Origin: Pseudomonas sp. PA27(2017) | GTDB taxonomy: Bacteria > Pseudomonadota > Gammaproteobacteria > Pseudomonadales > Pseudomonadaceae | Length of the DNA: 64,000 nucleotides | Direction of reading: 5' to 3' | Assembly (NCBI RefSeq): GCF_001945445.1 | Contig: NZ_MSXW01000015.1 | Coordinates: 1 to 64,000 of the forward strand | Part shown: positions 26,580 through 36,821 of the stretch, piece after piece | Position numbering within the stretch: the first letter of the stretch is position 1 | How the letters are laid out: the number at the start of each line of letters is the position of its first letter | Position numbers and translations under genes: made by a program | Notes under the pieces: generated by a model | Databases searched by the model: none | The model's input: the letters and a program-made list of their open reading frames with translations, nothing else | Told to the model about the DNA's origin: nothing

Positions 26580-29500
26580 TTAGATGACGCCTTCCTGAAG
26601 CTGATCGCGCTGAGCCTGCTGGGCGACGTGGCGTGCCACGTCGTTCAGGGTGGCCGCATCGAAAAGTGCCCCCATGGGCAGATCTACGGCGTGCTGGCTA
26701 CGCAGACTTTCGAGAAACCGGGTGGCCAGCAGACTGTCGCCACCGAGGCGGAAGAAGTTGTCGTGCCGGTTGATGTGTGCCACCTGCAGCAACTCCCGCC
26801 AGATATCCGCTACCTGCTGTTCGTACGCATCCAGCGGCGCCTCCTGTACGTTGTCTACAGCCGTCGAGCTGGTGGCCTGCAGGTGGGCGAGCAGGGCGCG
26901 GCGATCCACTTTGCCGTTACTGTTGAGCGGCAGTTGCAGCATCACTTCGATGTGCTCGGGCTGCATGTAGGTGGGTAGGTGCTGGCGCAGGTGATCCGCC
27001 AGTTGCACGGCCAGCTCTCTACCCTCATGAGCACTGGTGACGGCTGCCAGCAAACGACCGGGTCTGGCCAGCAAGACCACGGCGCGACCGACCTGCGAAT
27101 GGCGTTGTAGTGCCGCCTCGATTTCTCCCAGCTCGATACGGTGCCCGCGTACCTTGACCTGCGTGTCGGTGCGGCCAAGGAACTCCAGAATGGCACCCGG
27201 GCGGTAGCGGCCCATATCGCCGGTGCGGTACCAGCCTCCGATGAAACGTTCAGCTGTCAATTCGGCGGCATTGCGGTAACCCAATGCCACGCCAGCGCCG
27301 CCGATCCACAGTTCGCCAGCTACCCAGTCCGGGCAGTCACGGCCCTGGTTGTCGACTACTCGGTAGGCCTGATTGCGCAGTGGCCGGCCATAAGGAATGG
27401 AATCCCATCCAGCCAGTGGCTCAGCGACTTCGTACCAGTTGGACCAGATGGCCGCCTCGGTAGCACCACCCAGGCTGATGAAGCGACAACCCGGAACCTG
27501 TTCATGCAGGCGCCCTGGCAGATCCATGCCGATCCAGTCACCTGACAGCAGAACCGCACGCAGGTCCAGTCGCTGGCGCTCATTGGCATTGGCCAGCAAC
27601 AACATGTCCAACAGCGCCGGTACGCTGTTCCACAACGTGACACGGTGGTGTCTGAGGATGTCCAGCCACGCCCGTGCATCTCGGCGTTGCGATTCGTCGA
27701 GCAGAACCACTGCGGCTCCGACGCCGAGCAGACCGAACAGGTCATAGACCGACAGGTCAAACTCCAGCGCCGAAATAGCCAGTGCGCGGTCGGCTGGCGT
27801 TGTCTGAAGGCGCTGGTTGATATCAGCGATGGTATTCATTGCTGCCCGGTGGGTTATTTCCACTCCTTTGGGCTCGCCGGTTGATCCCGATGTGTAAATC
27901 ACGTAGGCCAGGGAGGTTGCCGACAGCGGCACAGGCTTTTCGAGGGGGGGGCAAGCATCGGCCATACATGGATCGAGGTGTATCGTTTGAACCTGTGCCA
28001 GCGCCTTTTTAGCCAGGCGCAGACGCGCTCCGGAGCGTTGCAGTATCTGAACGACACGTATGTCTGGCTGGTCGATGCCGATCGGTAGATAAGCACCGCC
28101 GCAGGCCAGAATGCCCAGCACGCTAGCAACCTGCAGTGGGCCGCGCGGCAGCGAGACTGCGACTAGGTCACCCGGCTGGACGCCATGCTGCTGAAGCAGC
28201 CGAGCGATACGTAGGGCCTGGAGCGATAGCGCTGCATAAGTGACGTTTTGCTCGCCCAAGAGTGCCGCAGCACCGGGCTGCGCCAACGCCTGGGAAAAAA
28301 AGCCTTGATGCAGCAACGGATCACCGGCGACCGGCTGTTGCTCACGATTACTCTCGGCTCGGGCCTGTTGTTGGTAACCAGGCAGTAAATCAGCGGGAGG
28401 GCAGTGCCAGTCGCGATCGGCTAATTGCTCCAGTGCGGCCAGGTAGGCCGCGAACATGCTGTCCGGCAGGCCTTCGGGGAACAAGCCAACGACATAGTCC
28501 CAGTTGAAGTCGAGGCCGCCGCGCGCCTCCACCACCTGATGGTCGAGCCATACTTGCGGTGTCTGGCTCAGGCCAAACACCTGTTTCGAAAATGGCCCAT
28601 CGAGCGGGGCCTCGGTGCCATTCGGGACGCCCAGGGCGCTGGTGAACACCACGGGCATACTGGCTTGGCCATTGCTGTCCTGCTGAGCCAGGCGGCGCAG
28701 CAGCGGAACCGCCCCCACGCTGCGATGTTCAAGCGCTTCGGCCAGCCGCAGCTGGGTTGTTCGTGCGCGCTGCAGCCAGCTATCCCCAGGCTGGGGCCGG
28801 TAGCCCAGCAGCACTAGCGAGGTGAAGTCTCCCATCACTTGGTCGATCTGGGGATGCAGTGGTTTACGGTCGAACAACGTCAAATTGAGTGTCAGGTCGG
28901 CGCGGCTGCTCCAGCGCCCCAGTACTTCGCAAAAGCTGCACAGCAGCAATGCGGAGGCGGTCAGGTCATGCTCACGGGCGCGTTCGCTCAGGCGCTTCCA
29001 GGTGGCGGCCGGCAGGTGCCCTTGGAGCCGCGCAAAGCGCGGCGCGCCGAGCTTTGCCGGATCGCAGATTAACGGCAGTTGCGGATGCTGGGGGAGGCTG
29101 GGCAGGTGCTCCTGCCAGTAGGCCTGCGCGGCAGCCAGTTCACGCTCCTCAGCATGGGCCTGCAGCTGGTAGTCGCGAAAAGATAGTTTGATTACCGGCA
29201 GGTTTGCCTGCGGCTTGCGGTACAGCTGATCCAGTTCCTTGTAGAAATTCAGGATGCTCAATGCGTCCAGGATCAGGTTGTCCAGGCCGATTGCCAGGCG
29301 GCTGGTACGCCCGCAGGTCGCTACGGCGACAGTGAAAAGAGGCCACTGGGCGGGATCGAATACCCGTTCCGAGTAAGTGGCCCGCAGTTGGGCAAAACCC
29401 TGTAGCGTATCCTCTACCTCCAGGTGATCGATGACCGGACGGGGTGTGCTGGCAAGTATGCGTGCCTGGCCGTCTTCAAACACGGTGCGCAGCATTTCGT

Positions 29501-32500
29501 GGCGCTCGACCAGGTGCTCGAGTGCTTGCTGCAGGCGTTGCAGATCCAGATCGTCGACGTCGTATTCGCGGTAGAAGTGGCAGCTCACGCCGCCGAGAGG
29601 CAGGCTTCGATCGCGCCCTAGATAATAGGCCTGCTGCACCTCGGTCATCGGGAACGGCAGCAGGCGATTGTCCAGGTCTGCCTCGATCAGCCGTTGCCCT
29701 TGACGTTGACCGCTACTGTGCAGCGATGCGCAGAAGTCCTTCAGCACCGGGGTGGCATAAAGTTGCGGCAGGCCGGCATTGACGATGCCCTGGTCGGCTA
29801 GCAGGCGCATCAGGCGGGTTGCACTGAGCGAGTCGCCACCCAGGCTGAAGAAATTGTGTTCACGGCCAACGTCTGGGCAATCGAGCAGTTGTTCCCAAGC
29901 CTGTGCTACCTGACGTTCGATTGGGTTGGCAGGTTCACCGTTGAGCTCGGGGTCACTGAGCCCGAACTGATCGATCTGTCGAAGCAGCGCCTGACGATCG
30001 AGCTTGCCGTTGCCCGTGAGTGGCCATTGCGTCCAGATCAGATAGCGTGACGGCAACATGTACGCCGGCAACAGCTTGCCAAGCTGCGCCACCACTCTGG
30101 TCTGCTCGTCCGGATCCATCTGAGTAGGCATATCGCCTGCTTGAGGCATGCGCAAACAGGCCACCAGTCTCTGTCCGATCATCAGCACCAGGGCCTGGGT
30201 GACGCCCTGGCACTGTTGCAACGCATGTTCCACTTCACCAGCTTCGATGCGATAGCCGTGAAGCTTCAACTGGAAGTCGCTACGACCAAGGAACTCGACC
30301 GTGCCGTCGGGGTGGTAGCGGGCGTTGTCGCCGCTCCGGTACCAGCGCATCCCTGCATGCTCGACAAAGCGCTCTGCCGTGCGTTCGGTGTCGCCACGAT
30401 AACCTCGGGCAACGCCAGCACCACCGATCCACAGTTCGCCGCTGACCCAGTCGGGGCAGTCGTTGCCGTGAGAGTCGACCACGCGCAGCGCGACGTTATC
30501 CAGGGGTTTGCCGTAGGGCATGCAGTGCCACTGATCCGCCGCTCGCTGCCCGGCAGGCAATTCGTACAAGGTGGAGTGAATAGCGGCCTCTGTGGCCCCC
30601 CCCAAGGCCATGAAACGGCAGGAAGGTGCCCGTTGCCAGAGTCTGGGAGCCAGTTGCGGATCGATACGGTCACCGCCAAGCAATACGGCCCGCAGGCTTA
30701 GAGAATGCTCAGGTGCGCTGGCGCTGAGTAGCATGTCCAGAAGCGCCGGCACGCAGTTGAGCAGCGTGGCCTGGTGTGCCTCCATCAGCTCCAGCCAATG
30801 CGCAGCATCACGACCGTGGTCGGCACCCACGCAGATCACGGCAGCACCGCTACCCAGTGCAGCGAAGATGTCGAACACCGACAGATCGAATTCCAGGGCG
30901 GAAAGCGCCAGGGTTCGGTCGTGTTCATCGATCTGTAGCCTGCGCTGTAGATCGAAGAGGGTATTGAGTGCGGCTCGGTGGCTGATCTCGACGCCTTTGG
31001 GTTGTCCGGTGGAACCCGAGGTGTAGAGGATGTAAGCGAGATCGTCCGGGGCGCCGGGAAGCGGTTGCGGCAAGGCGGTTGAGTGCGTGGGCAAGGCTTC
31101 GAGCAACAAGCGTGCGCCAGCGGCTCTACATATAAAGTCTCGGCGGGCAGCGGGCTGATCGGCGCCGATGGGCAGGTAGGTCGCGCTGCAGGCAAGAATG
31201 CCCAGTACGGCGATGATCTGATCGGGCCCTTTGGGCAATTGCAGGGCAACCACATCGTTATGTTCGACTCCCTGCTCGCGCAGGTAGGCGGCGACGTGCA
31301 AGGCACGGCGAGCCAGCTCGCCATAACTCATGGCGCCGGCGTCGTGTAGCAGTAGTGCCGGTCGCTGCGGGTATTCGCGGGCGATGCTGAAAAAACGGTC
31401 GTGCAGGCGTTCGCTGGGCAGTGCGACCACGTGCCCCTGATGCTTTGCACGGCACTGCAATTGTGCGACTGGAGCCAGGCCAGGTACGGGGTCATGCCAG
31501 GCAGAGGCTGATTCGCACAGGCGCAGTAACAGACCGCTGTAAGCACTGAAAAGCCCATCCAGCACACCCTCGCAAAATAGAGCTTCGCGTGCATCGAGAT
31601 TGACCAGCAAACCTTCGTTCAGCTCGGTGACCTGGGCGTCGAGCCAGACCTGCGGGCCTTGCGATACTATCCAGCTGGCCGTGCCGAAGGTTTCGTTGAC
31701 GCCGGCCGGAAACAGGTCACCCAGTCCCAGCGCGCTGGTGTAGACCACCGGCGCCAGTACCTGCTCGCCACGTTCTCGCGATAGTTCGCGCAACACCTGT
31801 AGTCCACTGAAGCTGGCGTGTTGAACATCGGCGTGAAAGCGCTGTTGCAAGGCCATGGCGCGCGCCGCGAAGTGACCTTTATGAGTACCCTCCCAGGCCA
31901 GCAAGATGGAGGAAGTGAAGTCGCCGACCAGGCGATCGACGTCCGCATGCCAGGGGTTGCGGTCGAACAACGGCAGATTGAGCAGAAAATCGGGACTTTC
32001 GCTCCAGGTGGCCAGTGCCTCACAGAATACGGTGGCCAGGGCCATCGCTGTGGTCAGGCCGTTTTCCCTTGCATGGTTCTCGAACGCCTCGCGCTGTTCC
32101 GGGCGTAGCCAGTAATGTCGACGCACCACCTGGGTACTGTCGCAATGATTCGTCTGCAGGGGGAGGCGAGGGGGCAGAGGCAACTGTGCAATACGCTCCA
32201 GCCACCAGTCGCGATCAGCCTGGGTACGCGCCTGCCACTGCGCGTCATGTTGTCGGCCGGCTTGCTGCTGCAGGTAACAGCGGTAGCTGTAGTTCAGCGG
32301 TTCGAGTGGCTCACCACGGTAGAGGTTGGCCAGATCGGCCAATATGACCCGCAGGCTCAACGCATCGGCGGCCAGCATGTCGAGATTCAGGTGCAGGCGT
32401 GTGCCGCCTGTGCGCAGACTGTCGGGTAGCAGGCTCAGTTGAATATCGAATACTTCGCCATGAGCGACATCCAGTTGACGGTGCGAGAGACTGGCACGTA

Positions 32501-33074
32501 ACTGGTCGAGGCGCTTCTGAGCTTGTTCTATAGTCAGGTCACGCAGGTCATGAACCACCAGGTTCTTGGCCAGTCGGTTAGCCTCGATGCGCTGACGGCC
32601 ATCGGCCTGGAACACTGCACGTAGCATGTCATGGCGCTGCAGTACATCGCGGAGGGCTTGCTGCAGGCGCTGCGGATTCACGCTTTGACCATCGAATTCG
32701 TTGTAGAAGTGTGCAGCGACGGCCCCCAGCGGTTGGTCGGGTTGGCGACCAATCCAGTAAGCGTATTGCATGGGAGCCAGCGCGAAATCCTCCTGTGAGG
32801 TGTCAGCGCTTGGTTCTGATGCCGTTGCTTCCTGAGATGCTGAGCACGACAGGACGTCAAGCCAGGCCGCCAGAGTGGGCTCGGCGATCAGGTCGGCAAA
32901 GCGTGCATTCACCCCCTGCCTGCGCCATTGGCCGGCTAGACGGATCATGGTCACCGAGTCCAGGCCAAGTTCGATCAGGTTGGTCTGGGCTGGAATGTCC
33001 TCGGCTGGCAGATCGAGCGCTTGGGACAAGTCATCACGCAGCAGCTGTTGCAGGGTGTTGGGCGAAACGGTCAT
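26580..33074 (-). CDS. two-module NRPS: ArCP-Cy-A-T-Cy-A-T
   Basis: This is the first assembly-line protein, 2164 aa from ATG 33074 (GAGAAG upstream; GTG 33080 also in frame). Domains: aryl carrier (8-75, Ser40 in LGLDSV); Cy1 (96-528, D232-MLAA-D-AL-S240); A1 (553-1033); T1 (Ser1082); Cy2 (1138-1563, D1265 to S1273); A2 (1588-2063); T2 (Ser2114). A10 lysines are 1024 and 2055. The A2 pocket is DLYNLSLIWK (cysteine); the A1 pocket is DLFNLGLIHK, which differs from the cysteine code at three positions. Neither A domain carries the epimerase/MT-like insert of P. aeruginosa PchE. It should accept salicylate from PchD and build two consecutive heterocycles. PchE of pyochelin has only one such module. 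Confidence 0.93.
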   Translation of the reverse strand: MTVSPNTLQQLLRDDLSQALDLPAEDIPAQTNLIELGLDSVTMIRLAGQWRRQGVNARFADLIAEPTLAAWLDVLSCSASQEATASEPSADTSQEDFALAPMQYAYWIGRQPDQPLGAVAAHFYNEFDGQSVNPQRLQQALRDVLQRHDMLRAVFQADGRQRIEANRLAKNLVVHDLRDLTIEQAQKRLDQLRASLSHRQLDVAHGEVFDIQLSLLPDSLRTGGTRLHLNLDMLAADALSLRVILADLANLYRGEPLEPLNYSYRCYLQQQAGRQHDAQWQARTQADRDWWLERIAQLPLPPRLPLQTNHCDSTQVVRRHYWLRPEQREAFENHARENGLTTAMALATVFCEALATWSESPDFLLNLPLFDRNPWHADVDRLVGDFTSSILLAWEGTHKGHFAARAMALQQRFHADVQHASFSGLQVLRELSRERGEQVLAPVVYTSALGLGDLFPAGVNETFGTASWIVSQGPQVWLDAQVTELNEGLLVNLDAREALFCEGVLDGLFSAYSGLLLRLCESASAWHDPVPGLAPVAQLQCRAKHQGHVVALPSERLHDRFFSIAREYPQRPALLLHDAGAMSYGELARRALHVAAYLREQGVEHNDVVALQLPKGPDQIIAVLGILACSATYLPIGADQPAARRDFICRAAGARLLLEALPTHSTALPQPLPGAPDDLAYILYTSGSTGQPKGVEISHRAALNTLFDLQRRLQIDEHDRTLALSALEFDLSVFDIFAALGSGAAVICVGADHGRDAAHWLELMEAHQATLLNCVPALLDMLLSASAPEHSLSLRAVLLGGDRIDPQLAPRLWQRAPSCRFMALGGATEAAIHSTLYELPAGQRAADQWHCMPYGKPLDNVALRVVDSHGNDCPDWVSGELWIGGAGVARGYRGDTERTAERFVEHAGMRWYRSGDNARYHPDGTVEFLGRSDFQLKLHGYRIEAGEVEHALQQCQGVTQALVLMIGQRLVACLRMPQAGDMPTQMDPDEQTRVVAQLGKLLPAYMLPSRYLIWTQWPLTGNGKLDRQALLRQIDQFGLSDPELNGEPANPIERQVAQAWEQLLDCPDVGREHNFFSLGGDSLSATRLMRLLADQGIVNAGLPQLYATPVLKDFCASLHSSGQRQGQRLIEADLDNRLLPFPMTEVQQAYYLGRDRSLPLGGVSCHFYREYDVDDLDLQRLQQALEHLVERHEMLRTVFEDGQARILASTPRPVIDHLEVEDTLQGFAQLRATYSERVFDPAQWPLFTVAVATCGRTSRLAIGLDNLILDALSILNFYKELDQLYRKPQANLPVIKLSFRDYQLQAHAEERELAAAQAYWQEHLPSLPQHPQLPLICDPAKLGAPRFARLQGHLPAATWKRLSERAREHDLTASALLLCSFCEVLGRWSSRADLTLNLTLFDRKPLHPQIDQVMGDFTSLVLLGYRPQPGDSWLQRARTTQLRLAEALEHRSVGAVPLLRRLAQQDSNGQASMPVVFTSALGVPNGTEAPLDGPFSKQVFGLSQTPQVWLDHQVVEARGGLDFNWDYVVGLFPEGLPDSMFAAYLAALEQLADRDWHCPPADLLPGYQQQARAESNREQQPVAGDPLLHQGFFSQALAQPGAAALLGEQNVTYAALSLQALRIARLLQQHGVQPGDLVAVSLPRGPLQVASVLGILACGGAYLPIGIDQPDIRVVQILQRSGARLRLAKKALAQVQTIHLDPCMADACPPLEKPVPLSATSLAYVIYTSGSTGEPKGVEITHRAAMNTIADINQRLQTTPADRALAISALEFDLSVYDLFGLLGVGAAVVLLDESQRRDARAWLDILRHHRVTLWNSVPALLDMLLLANANERQRLDLRAVLLSGDWIGMDLPGRLHEQVPGCRFISLGGATEAAIWSNWYEVAEPLAGWDSIPYGRPLRNQAYRVVDNQGRDCPDWVAGELWIGGAGVALGYRNAAELTAERFIGGWYRTGDMGRYRPGAILEFLGRTDTQVKVRGHRIELGEIEAALQRHSQVGRAVVLLARPGRLLAAVTSAHEGRELAVQLADHLRQHLPTYMQPEHIEVMLQLPLNSNGKVDRRALLAHLQATSSTAVDNVQEAPLDAYEQQVADIWRELLQVAHINRHDNFFRLGGDSLLATRFLESLRSQHAVDLPMGALFDAATLNDVARHVAQQAQRDQLQEGVI

Positions 33075-33138
33075 GGTCACGTCTTCTCGTGTAGTGGCGA
33101 CCAGGCCGGAGAGGCCGGGAATCAGAAAGCTCTCAAAT

Positions 33139-33157
33139 GATAATCCTTATCGTTACT
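33139..33157. promoter_or_regulatory. Fur box of the biosynthetic operon
   Basis: GATAATCCTTATCGTTACT matches the 19-bp Fur consensus at 13 positions by hand count. It lies 65 bases upstream of the first NRPS start, in the 264-bp gap after pchH. It predicts iron repression of all 13 downstream biosynthetic genes. No PchR operator is obvious. Confidence 0.7.
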
Positions 33158-33337
33158 GTCACTGCCCGGATCAGGTCGTTCTTGACCCCGATCCACCATT
33201 TCGAGGGCGTCTGTTGGGTGACAGGAAGATCAGCGCTGCGAATGCTTTCTGAGCGTGCCAGCTGAACCCCGGGGCACGGCCGTTTGTACCGCTGATGTGC
33301 AGCGGTGATGCGGTTACGTATGAAGAGATGAGAACGA

Positions 33338-35113
33338 TCAGTCGAAAGCGTGCGTTTCGGGGTAGTGCCAGTGCTTGACCTGTTCCTGGGCCTGCCACAG
33401 GTTCCGATATCGGCCTGGGAGTTGGCACAGTTGGCTGTGAGTTCCCTGCTGCACGATACGTCCTTGTTCCATCACCAGGATGTGATCAGCGCCGACGATA
33501 CTGTGCAGGCGGTGGGCGATGACGATGACCGTACGCTCTTTCACCAAGGCGTCGATGGCGCGTTGCACGGCCTGTTCGTTTTCGCTGTCCAGCGATGCGG
33601 TGGGCTCGTCGAGTATCAGGATTGGGGCATCTTTGAGCAGCGCCCGGGCTATCGACAGGCGCTGGCGTTCGCCCCCGGATAGCCGGCTTGCACCTTCGCC
33701 CAACTGGGTGTGCCAGCCTTGTTCGAGGCGTTCAATGAAGGGCATGCACTGGGCGGCCTGCAACGCGGCGAGGATCTGTTCATCACTGGCTTGCGGTCGG
33801 GCCAGGCGCATGTTCTCCAGCACGCTATCGTCGAACAGGTAGACGTCCTGAAACACCACGGACAGGTGGGCGGCCAACTGTGTGCTGTCGAGGCTACGCA
33901 GGTCCTTTCCGTCGATCAGGATACGTCCGCCCTCCACATCGTAATGACGCATGATCAGACGGGTGAGGGTGCTTTTACCGGAGCCCGACGGGCCGACCAG
34001 GGCGGTTACCGTGCCCGGTGCGAAAACCGCATTGATGGCGCTGACTCCCGTGTCACGGCTGCCGGGGTAGGCGAACTCCACATCTTCGAAGACGATGCCT
34101 TGACTGCCTGGCACTGTGTCGAGGGGCTGCTGCGGCAGTGGTTGTAGGGCGAGCAGCGCCTCGATGCGCTGCAGAGCGGCTTCGATAAGGTCGAAGACCG
34201 CTGTATAGGTGATGAAGGCGGACAGTGCGTCGGCGGTGCGGGCGATGATGATCAGTGTGGCAGCCAGCACAGGTACGGAAAGATCACCCTGCAGCACCCA
34301 GTGAATGCCCAATCCGGCCACGGCCAGCAGGCCCAGTTCGACCAGGCTGGAGGTCAGCAGCTTGGGCAGCAGAGCGCTGCGCTGGTCATCGGTCTGCACC
34401 TGTTGCAGGTCGCGAAGGCTGGCCTGTAACTCGGCATTGCGCGTGCCGGTCTGGCAGGCTGCGCGCAAGCTCGGTAGCCCTTGCAGGTACTCGATGATGG
34501 TGGCGCTGGTACGCTGATGGGAACGATCCAGACGCTGCATGCTTGCACCAAACCCGCTGCGTTGCAGGCGATAGAAAGGGATCAGGGCGGGAAACAACAC
34601 GAGCATGGCCAAGCCAAGGCGCCAGTCGGCGAAGAACAATGCCAAGGCAGCGACCAGCGGAGTGAACACGGCGCAGACGATCAGGTTGCTGACGGTGAGC
34701 ACGTAGTTGAGGTTTTCATCCACGTTACCCAGCAAGGTTGCGTTGAGCTCACCTGCGCGTTTGTGCTGGAGGTGCTGCAACGGCACGCGACGTAATTGCT
34801 GGCCCAGGCGAACGCGGAGTTCATGACAGGCCAGCGCCATGTTGCCGCTGTAATCGAATCCCTGTGCCCACCAGCGTAACCCCAGGCTGCTGGCTGTGAG
34901 CAAGGTCATCAGCGTCAACCAAATCGCAGCCAGCGGCCAATCCCCCGCCAAGGCAGCGGGCAATAGCGGTAGCAGACAGCTCAAGGCCAGACCTTGCAAC
35001 AATGCTGCGCAGGTAAGCGTGAGCAGAGCACGGCGCAGGGCGCTGGCCTGACTGCCGGCACTGTTCATCAGTCGGCTGTAGGTGTGCATGAGCGGGGGCG
35101 GCGAATCAGCCAT
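33338..35113 (-). CDS. pchH: ABC transporter, fused permease-ATPase (PchH-like)
   Basis: This is one half of a heterodimeric exporter-type ABC pair of the PchHI/YbtPQ kind, which sits in the inner membrane; YbtPQ imports ferric yersiniabactin. Six hydrophobic helices (about residues 20-310) are followed by an ATPase with Walker A GPSGSGKST, signature LSGGERQRLS, Walker B LILDEPTAS and a switch histidine in VIAHRLHS. ATG 35113 gives 591 aa and overlaps pchI by eight bases; the frame extends to a TTG at 35122. It is the last gene of the transport operon. Confidence 0.92.
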   Translation of the reverse strand: MADSPPPLMHTYSRLMNSAGSQASALRRALLTLTCAALLQGLALSCLLPLLPAALAGDWPLAAIWLTLMTLLTASSLGLRWWAQGFDYSGNMALACHELRVRLGQQLRRVPLQHLQHKRAGELNATLLGNVDENLNYVLTVSNLIVCAVFTPLVAALALFFADWRLGLAMLVLFPALIPFYRLQRSGFGASMQRLDRSHQRTSATIIEYLQGLPSLRAACQTGTRNAELQASLRDLQQVQTDDQRSALLPKLLTSSLVELGLLAVAGLGIHWVLQGDLSVPVLAATLIIIARTADALSAFITYTAVFDLIEAALQRIEALLALQPLPQQPLDTVPGSQGIVFEDVEFAYPGSRDTGVSAINAVFAPGTVTALVGPSGSGKSTLTRLIMRHYDVEGGRILIDGKDLRSLDSTQLAAHLSVVFQDVYLFDDSVLENMRLARPQASDEQILAALQAAQCMPFIERLEQGWHTQLGEGASRLSGGERQRLSIARALLKDAPILILDEPTASLDSENEQAVQRAIDALVKERTVIVIAHRLHSIVGADHILVMEQGRIVQQGTHSQLCQLPGRYRNLWQAQEQVKHWHYPETHAFD

Positions 35114-36821
35114 GCTGGTCAAGGCTCCAATCCTGTGCGCGGTGGTAGCTGTGCCAGAGGCGCGTATATATTCCGCCCTGATTCAGCAGTTGTTCATGGC
35201 GACCGATTTCGCACAGTCGACCCTGATCCATGACCAGGATCTGGTCTGCGCCACGAATGGTCGACAGGCGATGCGCAATCATCAGTACGGTCTTGCCCCG
35301 CATCAACTGAGCCAAGGCTTGAATCAGTTCGGCTTCGTTTTCCGGGTCGTTGAACGCTGTGGCCTCGTCCAGAACCAGAATCGGTCGATCCTGAAGAATG
35401 GCGCGGGCAATGGCGATGCGTTGGCGCTGCCCCCCTGAAAGAAAAATTCCGCGCTCGCCTACGGCAGTGGCATAACCTTGCGGTAACTCTTCGATGAAGG
35501 CGTGAGCCTGCGCCGCTTTGGCTGCTGCCTGCACTTCGGCGTCATTGGCGGGCAACCCCAGACGGATGTTGTCGGCGATGCTGCCGGCAAACAGAAAGCT
35601 CTCCTGAAAGACGAAAGCGACCTGCTTCATCAGCGTATCGCTGCGCAGCTCGCGGATGTCTTTCCCGCCGATGCGAATACTGCCACTGCTGACGTCCCAG
35701 AAGCGCGGTAACAGGCGGGCCACTGTACTCTTGCCTGCCCCAGACGGCCCCACCAGCGCGTTGAGCGTGCCGGGGCGCAAGTGAAAACTGAGCGCGCGCA
35801 GGGCGTCATCCTGATGATCGGCATACTGAAAGCTGACATTGTCGAAACTGACGCTGGCGTCGATTGGCCGCGTGTCCAGGGTCGATTCGACCAGCAATGG
35901 CAGCGCCATTACTTCCTGGATGCGCACGACGCTCAATTGGGCCTTGTTCACCAGATGTTTGAGTGCCATCAATGGCATCATGGATTCGGCCATGGCTGTA
36001 CCGATGAGCAGGGCCGCCAGCCAACCAGTGAGCGAACCGGGTAGCAACAGCCCAAAGGCAAGCAGTACCAGCAAGGTCGGCAGCGGGTTGAGTAGCGCCA
36101 GGGAGAAACGGGCACTGAAGCTGACGTCACGGTACCAACCGCCAAGCATCTGCAAGTAGCCATCCAGCGCCTGCTGGTAACGGCTGAACGTGTTGTTGCC
36201 CGCATCGAAACTGCGCACCACCGGCATGGCCTGAACGAACTCCAGTACGGCGGCATTGACCTGTTCACGTGCCGCGTTGTACTCGGCAATCCGAGGCTGA
36301 TTACCGCGCATGGCTACAGCCAGCACCGTGAATCCTGCCAGCAGCACGGCGAGCGCGGCCAGCGCCATGCGCCAGTCGAGCCACAGCATGAGCAGCAGCG
36401 CAGCGACAGGCGTCAGGTAGGCTCGTGCCAGCAGCGGCGTGCTGTCGGCAACGAAGACGTGCAGCGCCTTGACGTCATCCTGCAGCACCTTGGCCAGGGC
36501 ACCGGCGCCCAGACGCTGTACCTCGCCCAGCGGTACCCGTGCCAGGTGCTCGCTGAGCTCGCTGCGCAGAATGCGCTCCAGTTCGAATGCGGCCAGATGC
36601 GAATGATGAAAGGACAGCTGGCGCAGGCCGTACGCTGCCAGGGTGCTGAGAATGACCAAGGCGAAGGGCCAGGGCCACTGCGTCGGTTCTTCGAGCAGGC
36701 GTTGCAGGGTAAAGGCCAGCAGTACCAGTGAACCGAGCCCGCACAAGCTGCTCAGGCCGCTGAGGGCAACACCAAGATTCACCCGGCCACGCACTGGCCG
36801 CATGATCGACCAATCATTCAC
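35106..36821 (-). CDS. pchI: ABC transporter, fused permease-ATPase (PchI-like)
   Basis: The partner subunit of PchH, 571 aa. Transmembrane helices fill residues 15-290; the ATPase carries Walker A GPSGAGKST, signature LSGGQRQRIAIARAIL, Walker B LVLDEATAF and the switch segment MIAHRLSTI. The Walker B region ends in A-T-A rather than the P-T-A of PchH, so the two ATP sites of the pair are not equivalent. The start is GTG 36821, overlapping the stop of the permease gene as GTGA with GAGGGG upstream; an ATG at 36803 has no ribosome-binding site. Confidence 0.92.
   Translation of the reverse strand: MNDWSIMRPVRGRVNLGVALSGLSSLCGLGSLVLLAFTLQRLLEEPTQWPWPFALVILSTLAAYGLRQLSFHHSHLAAFELERILRSELSEHLARVPLGEVQRLGAGALAKVLQDDVKALHVFVADSTPLLARAYLTPVAALLLMLWLDWRMALAALAVLLAGFTVLAVAMRGNQPRIAEYNAAREQVNAAVLEFVQAMPVVRSFDAGNNTFSRYQQALDGYLQMLGGWYRDVSFSARFSLALLNPLPTLLVLLAFGLLLPGSLTGWLAALLIGTAMAESMMPLMALKHLVNKAQLSVVRIQEVMALPLLVESTLDTRPIDASVSFDNVSFQYADHQDDALRALSFHLRPGTLNALVGPSGAGKSTVARLLPRFWDVSSGSIRIGGKDIRELRSDTLMKQVAFVFQESFLFAGSIADNIRLGLPANDAEVQAAAKAAQAHAFIEELPQGYATAVGERGIFLSGGQRQRIAIARAILQDRPILVLDEATAFNDPENEAELIQALAQLMRGKTVLMIAHRLSTIRGADQILVMDQGRLCEIGRHEQLLNQGGIYTRLWHSYHRAQDWSLDQHG

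Noticed and set aside
26580..33074. Reading A1 as a serine- or cysteine-specific domain
   Set aside because: The positions read (DLFNLGLIH) fit neither the serine code (DVWHLSLID type) nor the cysteine code; threonine-like is the closest, but left as a prediction.
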